Shown: positions 34,165 to 45,593 of the stretch, one piece after another
Numbering within the stretch: position 1 is the first letter of the stretch
Layout of the letters: the number at the start of each line of letters is the position of its first letter
DNA from: Acidobacteria bacterium RIFCSPLOWO2_12_FULL_68_19
GTDB taxonomy: Bacteria > Acidobacteriota > Vicinamibacteria > Vicinamibacterales > UBA2999
DNA: 64,000 bases
NCBI GenBank assembly: GCA_001767525.1
Contig: MELF01000046.1
Location: 1-64,000 of the forward strand
Reading direction: 5' to 3'
Program-made: the position numbers and the translations under genes
Notes under the pieces: generated by a model
The model's input: the letters and a program-made list of their open reading frames with translations, nothing else
What the model was told of the DNA's origin: nothing
Database searches by the model: none

Positions 34165-35967
34165 ATGAGGACCGCGCAGCCCAGTTCGATGCGGCGACAA
34201 CTCCTGCTCGCCTTGCTGTTGTTCGTCGTCCCGGTGGTTGCGGCGGCGGTCCTGCTCGGCTACGTGGAGTTCCAGGAGGCGACCGAGGAGCTCGTCGATC
34301 GGACGCACGCAGCCGCGTTGCGGACGGCCGCCGCCATCGAGCGTGACATCACCGGATTGGACCGGATGGCGAGGAACCTGGTGAGCCATCCCGCCGTCCA
34401 GGAGCTCGAGCCCGAGGCGGTGGCGCTCCTCAGACCGCAGCGGGATCAGCGTCCGGCGCTCTTCGAGCTCGTGTTGATGGATCGCGAGGGGCGTGTGGTC
34501 GCGCGCGCGGATCGGTCGGCCGAGATTCCTCCGCACCTGTCGGGGCTCGCGGCGCAGGTGGTCCGGCACGCCGCGCGTGTGGTGTCGCCGCTCGAAGTCG
34601 GGCGATCGGGGCGGCCGAGCGTGACGCTCGCATACCCGGTGCGCAACGGTGCAGGGACGATTACCGGCGTGCTCGCCTACTGCGTGAATACCCAACAGGT
34701 TCTGGACGAGGTCGCGCAGCCGCTCATGCCGGAGCAGTCCGTCATCGCGCTCATGGACCGCTCCGGTCGTGTGCTGGCGCACCGTCCCGATCCCGGGACG
34801 TTCGTGGGCCGGACGCTCGGGAACGGCTGGTTCGAGAACGGCCCGGCCGCGTCGCAGCAGGACCAGGGCGTCGAGGCCGTGCGGCGCGTCTACGGCCAGG
34901 CGCTCGTCTCCGACGGACTCTGGATGGTGACCGTCGGCATTCCGGCGTCGGTCGCGAGCGACCGCGCCGTGCTGTTGTGGCTGCGCACGCTTCCAGTGTT
35001 GCTGGTAATGCTCGGCGGCTTGGTCGCAATCACGCTGATGTTCTCGCGCCGATTGAGCCGCTCGGTGGCGCACCTCGATGCCGCTGCGCAGCGGATCGCC
35101 TCGGGCGACTTCAACCCACTCGAGCGGCGGGCGATGCCGACGCGTGAATTCGCCGACCTCCAGGATGCGTTCGACTCCATGCTGCGACGGTTCAACGAGA
35201 CCCACGCCGCCCTCGATGCGCAGATGGCCGAGGAGCGGCGCATACGCCAGGAGGTCGAATCGCTCCAGCGGCAGGTCATCCGGCAGGAACGGCTTGCCGC
35301 CGTCGGCCAGCTCGTGTCCGGCGTGGCGCACGAGATCAACAACCCGCTGCAGGCGATCCTCGGATTCGCCGAGCTGCTGCAGATGCAGCACGAGCTGCCG
35401 GAGTCGGTCCGAACCGACCTCCTGCTCATCCAGAAGGAAAGCACCCGCGCCTGCGGCATCATCCGGAACCTCGCCTTGTTCGCGCGGCAACAGACCGGCG
35501 AAGCCGAGACGGTCCGCCTCACCGATGTGATCCAGTCGGTGGCCGAGCTCAGGCAGCGGCGCCTCGAGACCGAGAACATCGAGCTGCGGATCGAAGACGC
35601 CTCCGAGCGGCCGGTGATGGCCGTGCTCACCGAGCTGCAGCAGGTCGTTCTCAATTTCGTGGTCAACGCCGAGCAGGCGATCGTGCTGTCCGGCCGGCAG
35701 CCCGGCCGGATCACGATTCGATCGCGGGACGAGGGGCCTCGTGTGGTTCTCGAGGTCGAGGACACCGGCCCCGGCATCGCGCCGGAGCACGAGCCGCGGC
35801 TCTTCCAGCCTTTCTTCACGACCAAGCCGGTCGGGCAGGGCACGGGGCTCGGGCTGTCGGTGAGCTACGGCATCGTCGATTCGCTCGGCGGCGCCATCGG
35901 CTATCGCCGCGCCTCCGCCGGCGGCGCCATCTTCTACTTCGACCTTCCTGCAGCGCCGGTCCAGTGA
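34165..35967 (+). CDS. sensor histidine kinase with extracytoplasmic Cache domain
   Basis: 600 residues from ATG 34165. A first membrane helix (about 10-32), a sensor domain of about 240 residues, a second helix (about 275-292), HAMP (295-350), a coiled coil, then HisKA with H-box GVAHEINNPLQAILG (His near 392) and HATPase (NFVVNAEQAI, DTGPGIAPEHEP, GTGLGLSVSYGI). The receiver partner is not adjacent; the nearest regulator is the RR-PilZ gene at 44.6 kb. The sensor ligand is unknown; N-box and G-box look functional. Confidence 0.9.
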   Translation: MRTAQPSSMRRQLLLALLLFVVPVVAAAVLLGYVEFQEATEELVDRTHAAALRTAAAIERDITGLDRMARNLVSHPAVQELEPEAVALLRPQRDQRPALFELVLMDREGRVVARADRSAEIPPHLSGLAAQVVRHAARVVSPLEVGRSGRPSVTLAYPVRNGAGTITGVLAYCVNTQQVLDEVAQPLMPEQSVIALMDRSGRVLAHRPDPGTFVGRTLGNGWFENGPAASQQDQGVEAVRRVYGQALVSDGLWMVTVGIPASVASDRAVLLWLRTLPVLLVMLGGLVAITLMFSRRLSRSVAHLDAAAQRIASGDFNPLERRAMPTREFADLQDAFDSMLRRFNETHAALDAQMAEERRIRQEVESLQRQVIRQERLAAVGQLVSGVAHEINNPLQAILGFAELLQMQHELPESVRTDLLLIQKESTRACGIIRNLALFARQQTGEAETVRLTDVIQSVAELRQRRLETENIELRIEDASERPVMAVLTELQQVVLNFVVNAEQAIVLSGRQPGRITIRSRDEGPRVVLEVEDTGPGIAPEHEPRLFQPFFTTKPVGQGTGLGLSVSYGIVDSLGGAIGYRRASAGGAIFYFDLPAAPVQ

Positions 35968-35978
35968 CCGGCCGGATC

Positions 35979-36003
35979 TGTGTTTCTGTGTCTCTGTGGC
36001 CCG
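35979..36003 (+). repeat. half-copy of the CACAGAG/CTCTGTG repeat
   Basis: CTGTGTTTCTGTGTCTCTGT then GGCCCGT, nearly identical to the right arm at 9248-9275 and at 46829-46851. No left arm is visible nearby, so this may be a decayed or solo arm. It lies between the kinase stop and the dacB stop. Confidence 0.7.
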
Positions 36004-36022
36004 TCGGACCGGCCGCGGTGGA

Positions 36023-37555
36023 CTATGGGCGACGGCTGAACGTCGCCAGCCGCACGGCAATCCGGTCGATCGCCTCGACAGCGGCGTCGCCGGATCCCTC
36101 GAACGCATCGGCCATGATTGCGAAGGCGAGCGTCTCCTCGTCGCGCGTCCGGACGTAGCCGGCCAGCGTCCGGATGTTCGTCATCGTGCCTGTCTTCGCG
36201 CGGACGTTTCCCTCCGCGGCGGTTCCGCGCATGCGGGCCGCCAGTGTGCCGTCCCGTCCCGCCACCGGCAGCGCCGTCATCCACGGCGACTGCCCGGACG
36301 CGTCGTACATGCGCCGCAGCACCGCCACGAGCACCTCGGGCGCTACGGCGTTTCGGCGCGATAGTCCAGAGCCGTCGACGATCTGCCACGCCTCGTCTGC
36401 GATGCCCCAGCTGCGAAGCCGGGTGCGAAGGCCCTCCAGCGCCGCATCGTTGGTGGGGAACACGCCCTTCGGCGCGTTGAGCCGCAGCACCGCCTCCCCG
36501 TAGAGATTGATGCTTTCCTTCAACATGGGCTGGGCGAGCTGGGCGAGCGGGGGTGACCGGTGTTCGTAGATTCCGCTGCCCTTTCCACGATCGATGAGTG
36601 GCGGCACGTCATCGACGTCGTACGCGTCCCCCGTCGTCTCGATGCCGGAGCTGATGAGCTCGTAGCGAAGCACGTTGGCGAACCAGAGCGTCGGGTTGCC
36701 CACCGAGACGGTCAGGCGCGCCGGTGGCGCACCTGCGGGGATGAATCCGGCGATCGTCAGCAACGGCTCGCCTGGCCGCTGTTCGGGCCACAGGAGCGGC
36801 ATGGAGTCGGGCTCCCGTGTCACCGTCCTGTTGTCCAGCGGCCGCGCGGCGGCGTGCGGCTCCACGGTGAGCGTCGCCTGGCTTCCGGCGGTCTCGGCCG
36901 GGGCGACGGTCACCTCCATGCGATTCTCGGCGTAGTTCAACGCGCCGAACAGTGCGCCCGTCGCATGACCGAGATCGTCCCACGCCCACGCCAGTTGTGG
37001 CCGCGGCTCCTCGATGCCGTTGTCGTCGCCGATGATGCGGCCGTCGATGCGGTGGAGACCGCCCTTTCGCAGTGCCTGGATCCACGGCATCAGGTCGGTG
37101 CCGCCGCGTCCGGCAATGGACGGGTCGCCCGACCCGGTCACGATCATGTCGCCGTGGAGAACCCCGTCCAGGATGGGGCCCGTCACCCAAGCGGACGTCT
37201 CGAATTGATGTCCCCATCCCACGGCATCCACTGCGCCCGCCAGGCTCACCAGCTTCACCGTGGACGCGGGCACGAGCAGCGTGCCGGGATTCAGCTCGAA
37301 CAGCCGCTCGCCGCGGTCGAGCGACTCGACGATGACGCCCCAGGCGGCGCGGCCGACGCCTGGCGCCGTGATCGTAGCTGTGATGTCGTCGCTGAGTTGC
37401 TGGAGGGGATTGTCGGGGCGGGATGGAGTGACGGCGGCCGGCGCGCGGGCGCAGGAGGCGAGCTCGAGACTCAAGGCGCAGACCGCGAACCTCACGCAGC
37501 GCCGGAACCGAAGCCCTCCCGCGTCACGCGTCCTGCGCCTCGAGCCGCACGTCAT
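36023..37555 (-). CDS. dacB: D-alanyl-D-alanine carboxypeptidase/endopeptidase (PBP4 type)
   Basis: 510 residues. A lipobox-like LELASCARAP (Cys near 35) suggests a lipoprotein. Serine active-site motif PASTVKLVSL (SxxK near 81-84), SGLSRRN (SxN) and RAKTGTM (KTG) are the three penicillin-binding motifs, with the DGRIIGDD and LAWAWDDLGHA class C features. It trims or cuts peptidoglycan cross-links. It overlaps the upstream DUF4340 gene by four bases, so it is the last gene of the ABC operon. Confidence 0.92.
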   Translation of the reverse strand: MTCGSRRRTRDAGGLRFRRCVRFAVCALSLELASCARAPAAVTPSRPDNPLQQLSDDITATITAPGVGRAAWGVIVESLDRGERLFELNPGTLLVPASTVKLVSLAGAVDAVGWGHQFETSAWVTGPILDGVLHGDMIVTGSGDPSIAGRGGTDLMPWIQALRKGGLHRIDGRIIGDDNGIEEPRPQLAWAWDDLGHATGALFGALNYAENRMEVTVAPAETAGSQATLTVEPHAAARPLDNRTVTREPDSMPLLWPEQRPGEPLLTIAGFIPAGAPPARLTVSVGNPTLWFANVLRYELISSGIETTGDAYDVDDVPPLIDRGKGSGIYEHRSPPLAQLAQPMLKESINLYGEAVLRLNAPKGVFPTNDAALEGLRTRLRSWGIADEAWQIVDGSGLSRRNAVAPEVLVAVLRRMYDASGQSPWMTALPVAGRDGTLAARMRGTAAEGNVRAKTGTMTNIRTLAGYVRTRDEETLAFAIMADAFEGSGDAAVEAIDRIAVRLATFSRRP

Positions 37556-38871
37556 TTCATGGCATCGACAGCCTTCATCGCCTCGTCAAAGGCCGCCGGG
37601 TCGACCCGTGCGGAACCCGGCTCGTCCGATCGGCTCGCGAACACGTCGTTTCCCGACCGGCCGAACGTGACGGTCTCGGTCTTGTTCTCGTCGAAGCGCA
37701 CGGTCGCCGTGGCCACAGGGGTCTTGAGCGAGGCATGTGCGGTCTGCTGGAACGCCTGCGCCTGAAGGTTGGACAGGCGCATGACCGCGTCCTCCACCTT
37801 GGGGGCGTCGATGGTTTGTCCAGATGCGTTCCGCCACGTCGTCTTGCCCCCCTCTTCCCGCTTCTCGAACACCATCGGGTCGGCGGCGCCGCGCCGCAGC
37901 TCGAGCCGGCTGGCGCTGAACGACCGCGCGTCGAACAGGTCCTTGCGCCGGAAATCGAACACGTCCTTGCCGAGGTCGGTGGCCAGGGCTTCCTCCACCG
38001 TGAACACCGTGGGTCTGGCGGCATCCTTCGCGAAGAAGCCGCCGTCTGCGGCCTTGCCGCCGAGCTGCAGCGTCGCCCGCGTGCTTCCCGCCATGACCGT
38101 CGCCGCGAGCGAGGGCCGGTCGAGGCCGTACTTGCGGAGGTCGGCCGCGTCCTCGTCCACCACCTTGAGCATGTGCGTGGACGAGAGGCGCGTCAGCAGC
38201 CCCTCGGCGGCAGCGTAGTCGGCACGCGCGGCGATCGGCTTGGCGATTCGCCACTCACTGCCGTTGCGCGTGAACTGGACCGCCGAGGTTCCCTCCGACA
38301 GCTCCACGCCGTCGACCTTGTCCCGCTCGAACTTCAGGATCACCTTGTCCCGCAGGTCGAACGGCGCCTTGTTGAAGATCGAATCGAGGTACGACGAAAT
38401 GAGGAAGACCCTCGGCTCGTTCGGGCGCTTCGCGTACACGTCTCCACCGGTCGCCGTCTTGTCGCCGACCAGCAGGTGCTGGAATTCCTTCTGGTCCTTG
38501 AGCCGGAATCCCACGTCGATGCGCGCCGGCTCCAGCCCGTACTGCTTGAGGTCGGCCGGCTTCTCCTCGACGACGCGCTGCACCTCGAGCGACGCCAGGT
38601 TGCTCGTCACCGTGCCCACGACGCCGTCGTCGGCATCTGCCTTGACGGGCTGGACGAGCTGCCAGTTGCCGTTGTCGAGCTGGGCTCGCGAAGTGTCGCC
38701 GTCGGCGTTCGTGATCTCGATCTCCTGGATGCTGTCGGACGAGAGCTGGTCGAACGCCCGCGGTTTGGCGTTGGGGTCGGCGGGCTCCCGCCGTGCCTCG
38801 TAGAAGAAGATGTAGCCGGCGAGGCCCCCGAGGACGACCAGCAGCGCGATTGTCGTCTTCAGCCCACGCAT
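37552..38871 (-). CDS. DUF4340-domain membrane-anchored protein
   Basis: 439 residues from ATG 38871, which has GGAGGAG upstream. An N-terminal membrane helix (about 5-24) is followed by three similar beta-rich DUF4340 repeats, each around a LKQYGLEPARIDV / LRKYGLDRPSLAA segment and a GDKTATGGDVYAK / GGKAADGGFFAKD segment. DUF4340 genes accompany Gld-type ABC transporters. Probably periplasmic. It lies one base after gldG-like and overlaps dacB. Confidence 0.85.
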   Translation of the reverse strand: MRGLKTTIALLVVLGGLAGYIFFYEARREPADPNAKPRAFDQLSSDSIQEIEITNADGDTSRAQLDNGNWQLVQPVKADADDGVVGTVTSNLASLEVQRVVEEKPADLKQYGLEPARIDVGFRLKDQKEFQHLLVGDKTATGGDVYAKRPNEPRVFLISSYLDSIFNKAPFDLRDKVILKFERDKVDGVELSEGTSAVQFTRNGSEWRIAKPIAARADYAAAEGLLTRLSSTHMLKVVDEDAADLRKYGLDRPSLAATVMAGSTRATLQLGGKAADGGFFAKDAARPTVFTVEEALATDLGKDVFDFRRKDLFDARSFSASRLELRRGAADPMVFEKREEGGKTTWRNASGQTIDAPKVEDAVMRLSNLQAQAFQQTAHASLKTPVATATVRFDENKTETVTFGRSGNDVFASRSDEPGSARVDPAAFDEAMKAVDAMK

Positions 38872-38872
38872 C

Positions 38873-40450
38873 CTATCTCCTCCGCCACCAGGTGAACACG
38901 CCCGCGGCAAAGACGAGCGCGGGGATGAACAGGATCGACGCCAGGAACGCCAGCGTCTGCTGCTGCGGCGTCATCGTCACCCGTCGATCGTCGGCTTGCT
39001 TGGGCCGGATGGCGATGAGATTCTCCTGCTGCGCCAGCCAGTTGACGGCGTTCGCGAACAGGTTCGGGTTGCCCGGCACGCCGGCGTAGGCGTTGGTGGC
39101 GAAGTCCGAGTCGCCGAAGATGACCACGCGCGTCTCGGGCTTCGGCTCGTTGCCGCTCGGCGCGGAAGAGGGCGGCGGCGTGCTCGTGCCCGTGTCGGAG
39201 GCCGGCGCCGACACGGCCACGGCGACCGACAGCGGCCCGGCCTTGTCCCCGCCCTCGGCGTCGAGCGCCACGCCGGTCGCAAGCGAGGCGAAATTCGATT
39301 CGGCCCAGCTCGCGCGGCTCGTCTCGACGATGGTCGTCGGCGTTCGCCCGCTCGTGCCGCCCGCCGCGGGCTCGACGGTTCGCGCCACCGGGTAGATCGT
39401 CAGTGTCGAGAACTGTTCCGTGATCGCGTGCAGCGGATAGGTCGCCGCCACGGCGATGCTCGGCTCGTTGGTGGCGCCGCTGACGTCGACGACGACGTTG
39501 GTACCGAGGGTGACGCCCCACTCCTTGATGAGCGCCTCGACGTTCGGCAGCGCCTTCGGCGCGTCGCCGAGCGGCGGATCGACGAGCACCATCAGCTTCC
39601 CGGCGCGGCCGAGATACGCCCGCAGCATGTCGAGCTCGGCGGGGAGGATGTCGCTCGTCGGGCCTCCAACCACGACGACGGTCGCATCGGCGGGGACGTC
39701 CTTCTGCTGCGCGAGGACCAGCCGCTCCACCAGGTAGTTGTCGCTCCGCAGCATGCCGCTCAGCGCGCTGTAGCCGTCGCGCTCGGTCCTGTTCGGCTCT
39801 TTCTCGCCGTGCCCCTGGAGGAAGTACACCTTCCGCTCCTTGTCGGAGAGCGCCTTGATCAGGCCGTTGGTCAGCTCCTGTTCGCCGTCGGCGGTGACGC
39901 GCTCGCGCTTGCCCATGTACTCGATCACGACCGTGCCGTACTGCTGGATCTCGTATTGCTTCGCGACGACCGGTCGAGTGTCCGGATCGACGTACTCGAC
40001 TGTGACGTTCCGCGAGTGGTACGCGTACTCATTGAGGCGGTTGCGGAACCGGTCGAAGTCGGTCTGCCGGTCGAACACGGTGAACTTCACCGGGCCCTGC
40101 AGCCCCTGCAGTACCTTGACCGTCTGCTCCGAGAGGCTGTTCTGCCGGCTCGCCGTCAGATCCCACCGCTTGTTCTGGCGCGACCCCAGGTAGTTGACGC
40201 CGACGGTGATGGCGAGTGCCGCGAGCACGCCGGTCGTGGCGAGCGCCCCGTACCGCGCCTGACGCCGCCGGAAGTAGTTCAGGATCTCCCGCCACTGTCC
40301 GAGCGTGTAGAGCACGACGAGCGCGAGGCCCCCCCACGCGCCCCACGTCGCATACTGGTTCCATTCGGGTCTGAGGAAACGAACGGCCACGGCGCCGAAG
40401 ACGAGCGCCGTGCCGACCCAGCCGAGGATGTTCAGAATTCGCTGCAGCAT
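38873..40450 (-). CDS. Gld-type ABC auxiliary protein (GldG-like)
   Basis: 525 residues. Two N-terminal membrane helices (about 10-25, 35-50), another at 70-88, a large periplasmic domain (RQNSLSEQTVKVLQGLQGPV, VEYVDPDTRPVVAKQYEIQQ, VVVGGPTSDILPAELDMLRA) and a C-terminal membrane helix (about 503-520). This is the ABC-type uncharacterised auxiliary component (GldG family) that pairs with GldF and GldA; outside Bacteroidetes its role is not gliding per se. Operon order ATPase-permease-GldG-DUF4340. Confidence 0.87.
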   Translation of the reverse strand: MLQRILNILGWVGTALVFGAVAVRFLRPEWNQYATWGAWGGLALVVLYTLGQWREILNYFRRRQARYGALATTGVLAALAITVGVNYLGSRQNKRWDLTASRQNSLSEQTVKVLQGLQGPVKFTVFDRQTDFDRFRNRLNEYAYHSRNVTVEYVDPDTRPVVAKQYEIQQYGTVVIEYMGKRERVTADGEQELTNGLIKALSDKERKVYFLQGHGEKEPNRTERDGYSALSGMLRSDNYLVERLVLAQQKDVPADATVVVVGGPTSDILPAELDMLRAYLGRAGKLMVLVDPPLGDAPKALPNVEALIKEWGVTLGTNVVVDVSGATNEPSIAVAATYPLHAITEQFSTLTIYPVARTVEPAAGGTSGRTPTTIVETSRASWAESNFASLATGVALDAEGGDKAGPLSVAVAVSAPASDTGTSTPPPSSAPSGNEPKPETRVVIFGDSDFATNAYAGVPGNPNLFANAVNWLAQQENLIAIRPKQADDRRVTMTPQQQTLAFLASILFIPALVFAAGVFTWWRRR

Positions 40451-40454
40451 GGCC

Positions 40455-41225
40455 CTATCCGCGCCAGCGCTCGCTGTCGACCGCCCGAACGGTCAGAAAC
40501 AGGCTGAACGCGATGAATGAGACGTAGTAGACGAGGTGCTTGGTATCGACGACGCCCCGGGTGAAGTCGTTCAGGTGCTCGGTAATCGACAGGTAGTTCA
40601 GCACGCTCTGGGTCGTCGGGCCCATGAACGTCGCGATCCAGTTGATCACCCAGAAGAGGAGGAACAGCGCGAAGGTGACCATGCCCGCCACGATCTGGTT
40701 GCGGGTCAGGCTCGAGACGAACAGCCCGAGCGACAGGAAGCAGCCGCCCATCAGCAGCAGCCCCAGGTAGCCGCTCGCGACGGGCCGCCACTCCGGGTTG
40801 CCGAATGCGAAGAGGAACCCCATGTGGACGAGCGTCACCGCCAGCATCGCCCCGTACAGGATGAGCCCGCCGAGGAACTTGCCGAAGACGATCTGCGAAT
40901 CGGTCAGCGGCGAGGTCAGCAGCAGCTCGATCGTGCCCGAGCGTTTTTCCTCGGAGTAGGTGCGCATCGTCACGAGCGGCAGCGTGAACAACAGGATGAC
41001 GCTGACGTTCAGGAAGAGCGGCGAAATCAGCTGGTCGTTCACGTTCACCGACTGCGGCCCCTCGAAGCCGGCGCCCGCCTGCATCGAGATGCGGTCGAAG
41101 TAGTACAGCAGGTTGATGAAGAACCAGCCGTAGAGGATCGCCGAGAATCCGATCACGATGTACGCAATCGGCGAGGCGAAGTAGCCCTTCAGTTCCTTCT
41201 GCGCGATCGCCAGGATGTTACTCAT
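40455..41225 (-). CDS. ABC-2 type permease (GldF-like)
   Basis: 256 residues with six membrane segments and the ABC-2 pattern: AIAQKELKGYFASPIAYIVI at the N-terminus, TMRTYSEEKRSGTIELLLTS and PLTDSQIVFGKFLGGLILYG. It pairs with the ATPase gene upstream, overlapping it by eight bases. Substrate unknown. Fits the Gld-like exporter with the auxiliary protein that follows. Confidence 0.9.
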   Translation of the reverse strand: MSNILAIAQKELKGYFASPIAYIVIGFSAILYGWFFINLLYYFDRISMQAGAGFEGPQSVNVNDQLISPLFLNVSVILLFTLPLVTMRTYSEEKRSGTIELLLTSPLTDSQIVFGKFLGGLILYGAMLAVTLVHMGFLFAFGNPEWRPVASGYLGLLLMGGCFLSLGLFVSSLTRNQIVAGMVTFALFLLFWVINWIATFMGPTTQSVLNYLSITEHLNDFTRGVVDTKHLVYYVSFIAFSLFLTVRAVDSERWRG

Positions 41226-42165
41226 GCGCCACGTCCTCGGTTGTCAGGTGCAGGAAGACTTCCTCGAGGCTCATTCTGAGCGGCCGGAGCTCGAGCAGTC
41301 CCCACCCGCGCGACACGACGGCCGAGGCGAGCTCGCGCCGCACGTCGCACCCCGTTTCGCTGTTCACCTCGTAGCTGGCGACGTTGCCGCGGGTGTCGGC
41401 GATCCCCACGTCGGTGACGCCCGGCACCGCCTGCAGCGCCGCCCTGACCTCCCCGATGACCGGGGCGTCCACCTGTACGTGCATCGTCTCCGAGCCGCGC
41501 AGGCGTGACGTCAGGTTCTCCGGCGTGTCGACCGCGACGACCCGCCCCTTGTTGATGATGACGACGCGCTGGCAGGTCTGGCTGACTTCGGGAAGGATGT
41601 GGGTGCTCAGGATGACCGTGTGATCGCCGCCGAGCTGCTTGACGAGCTGCCTCGTCTCGATGATCTGCTTCGGGTCGAGGCCGGCGGTCGGTTCGTCGAG
41701 GATCAGCACCTCGGGGTTGTGCAGCAGCGCCTGGGCGAGACCGACGCGCTGCCGGTACCCTTTTGACAGCTTGCCGCAGTGCCGGCCGGCGACGTCGGCG
41801 ATGCGCGTTCGCTCCATCACCTCCCCGACTCGCGCCTTCCGCTCGCTGCGGGCGACGCCCTTGATCCGGGAGACGAACAGCAGGTAGTCGCGGACCGTCA
41901 TCTCGGGGTAGAGCGGGGGAGTTTCCGGCAGGTACCCGGTGCGCCGCTTCGCCTCGATCGGCTGGTCGAAGACGTCGTAGCCGGCCACGATCGCCCGTCC
42001 CTCGGTCGGCGGCATGTAGCCCGTCAGCACGCGCATCGTGGTGGTCTTGCCGGCGCCGTTCGGCCCGAGAAAGCCGAGAATCTCGCCTTTTTCCACCCGG
42101 AAGCTGACGTCGTCGACGGCAGTGGTCGGGCCGTAGCGCTTGGTGAGGTGCTGCACCTCGATCAC
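41218..42165 (-). CDS. ABC transporter ATP-binding protein (GldA-like)
   Basis: 315 residues from GTG 42165. Walker A GPNGAGKTT (about 37-45), Q-loop GYLPETPPLYPEM, signature LSKGYRQRVGLAQAL, Walker B VLILDEPTAGLD and switch His VILSTHIL. The C-terminal 90 residues form the DUF4162-like regulatory part of ABC-2 ATPases. First gene of the five-gene minus-strand operon; upstream gap 42166-42389 has inverted words (GGGGCAA/TTGCCCC, GTCGAATTTCGAC) but no recognised promoter. Confidence 0.93.
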   Translation of the reverse strand: MIEVQHLTKRYGPTTAVDDVSFRVEKGEILGFLGPNGAGKTTTMRVLTGYMPPTEGRAIVAGYDVFDQPIEAKRRTGYLPETPPLYPEMTVRDYLLFVSRIKGVARSERKARVGEVMERTRIADVAGRHCGKLSKGYRQRVGLAQALLHNPEVLILDEPTAGLDPKQIIETRQLVKQLGGDHTVILSTHILPEVSQTCQRVVIINKGRVVAVDTPENLTSRLRGSETMHVQVDAPVIGEVRAALQAVPGVTDVGIADTRGNVASYEVNSETGCDVRRELASAVVSRGWGLLELRPLRMSLEEVFLHLTTEDVAHE

Positions 42166-42389
42166 GTGTCTGTTCCTCCTCGCCTCTCGACGGACGCTCG
42201 GGGTGCCCCGGGCGGCGCCGAAGGGCGTAACCTGTAGACCTGAAGTGGTTTACGCTGGTCGTCCAGCCCGTCATCCTAGCCCATCGGCACCCGTAGGGGC
42301 AACCGCCCGGCCCAGCCTGGCCGGGAGCCGTCGAATTTCGACGTTCGATTGCCCCCGCTGGCCGGGGTCGGTACTCTGAGGGCAGCAGC

Positions 42390-44546
<2,157 letters not shown>

Positions 44547-44575
44547 CCCGGTGGCGCCGCCGGTCGCCGGTGGCG

Positions 44576-45301
44576 TTACGCCTTGCGATTGCTGAAGAAA
44601 TGCGCCCGAACGAATTCGTCGATGGCGGATTGATCGACCAGTTCGATGCGTGTGAACTGCAGCCCCATGCCCACGCGGCGCTCGGCCCACGCCACCCGCG
44701 CCTCCGCGTCGATATCCCGTGTCGTGCCGGGCAGCCGGAAGCGCACCTTGACCACGGTGCCGGGATCGAGCGGGCTCGTGGTGCGGACGGCGAGGCCGCC
44801 GCGGCTGACGTTCAGCGTCACCGCCGCCGCAATCGTATTGCCGAGGCGGTAGGCGACCGAGATCCCGAGGACCGCCCGCGGGCTCGACCGCCGGTTGTAC
44901 TGGTTCGGGAAGAGGTGCGGCGCGAGCGCCGGGACGATGTGCTGCACGGCGCTGTACTCGTTGACGTAGCCGGCGACGCCGAGGCGCGACAGTTCGCGCA
45001 CTTCGTCGGCGTTGGCAATCGTGCCGCTGAAGACGACGATCGGGGCGTCGAATCCGTCGATCCCGCGAAGCGCGCACACCAGCGCGACGCCCTCCGCCGG
45101 CGGGAGCCGCAGGTCCAGCACGACCAGATCGACTCCGCGGCTGTCGCGGCCGACGAGCGCGAGCAGCTCCGAGGCGTTGGCCACCGCGCTCGCGCGATGC
45201 CCCGCCGCGTCGAGCGCCGTCTTGAACCGATCGCGGACAAACGCCGTGTCGTCGGCGATGATCACCGTCCTGGCGGCGGTTGCCTCCGCCGGCGCTGGCA
45301 T
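44576..45301 (-). CDS. response regulator with C-terminal PilZ domain
   Basis: 241 residues from ATG 45301. Receiver domain: acidic pair IIADDTAF (about 13-18), phospho-acceptor Asp in DLVVLDLRLPP (about 58), IVVFSGT, then Tyr/Val near 105. A PilZ domain follows (NRRSSPRAVLGISVAYR, then NVSRGGLAVRT and GMGLQFTRI), which usually binds cyclic di-GMP through RxxxR and (D/N)xSxxG. No kinase is adjacent. It probably joins phosphorylation to cyclic-di-GMP output. Confidence 0.87.
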   Translation of the reverse strand: MPAPAEATAARTVIIADDTAFVRDRFKTALDAAGHRASAVANASELLALVGRDSRGVDLVVLDLRLPPAEGVALVCALRGIDGFDAPIVVFSGTIANADEVRELSRLGVAGYVNEYSAVQHIVPALAPHLFPNQYNRRSSPRAVLGISVAYRLGNTIAAAVTLNVSRGGLAVRTTSPLDPGTVVKVRFRLPGTTRDIDAEARVAWAERRVGMGLQFTRIELVDQSAIDEFVRAHFFSNRKA

Positions 45302-45387
45302 GTCCCATGTATCGGAGAACGGCCGTCGGTTCCTTAGCACACGTTGCGAAATTACTGCAGGGCGGGTCCTCGTGGATCCGCCTCCCA

Positions 45388-45409
45388 GCCGGGTCCGAAA
45401 GGACCCGGC
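45388..45409. terminator. 9-bp hairpin with GAAA loop, possible terminator
   Basis: GCCGGGTCC-GAAA-GGACCCGGC, a perfect stem with a GNRA tetraloop, lies 87 bases before the TATAAT of the zinc-ribbon gene and upstream of the RR-PilZ start. No T run follows on either strand, so it may insulate or be an RNA motif. The same GTCC/GGAC words recur at 57495-57515. Confidence 0.4.
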
Positions 45410-45471
45410 CTACGTGCTACGTGCCCGTCGGTCGTGAGTCAATTCGACCCACGACCGTTCTTGAGACTGCG

Positions 45472-45501
45472 TTGCGGAGGCTGCGCCGATCTCGCTATAA
45501 T
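45472..45501 (+). promoter_or_regulatory. sigma70-type promoter for the zinc-ribbon/larE genes
   Basis: TTGCGG at 45472-45477 and a perfect TATAAT at 45496-45501, 18 bases apart, lie about 90 bases upstream of ATG 45594. It is one of the few consensus -10 boxes in this GC-rich window and reads toward the zinc-ribbon gene. Confidence 0.65.
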
Positions 45502-45593
45502 CCGACCTTAGGCGGGAAGTGCTGGATTTACTTGAGGATGCGTCCGTTCCGCCAACGCTTGCAGCTCGGCCGATCCGCTGCCGTGGAGCCAGT

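Noticed and set aside
34018..36108. A 696-codon minus-strand open frame over queC and the histidine kinase
   Set aside because: No homology pattern and it covers two well-supported genes.
45361..45470. Riboswitch upstream of the zinc-ribbon gene
   Set aside because: Only simple stems (GCCGGGTCC hairpin, GGTCGTG/CACGACC) are seen, located upstream of the -10 box and so not in the transcript.
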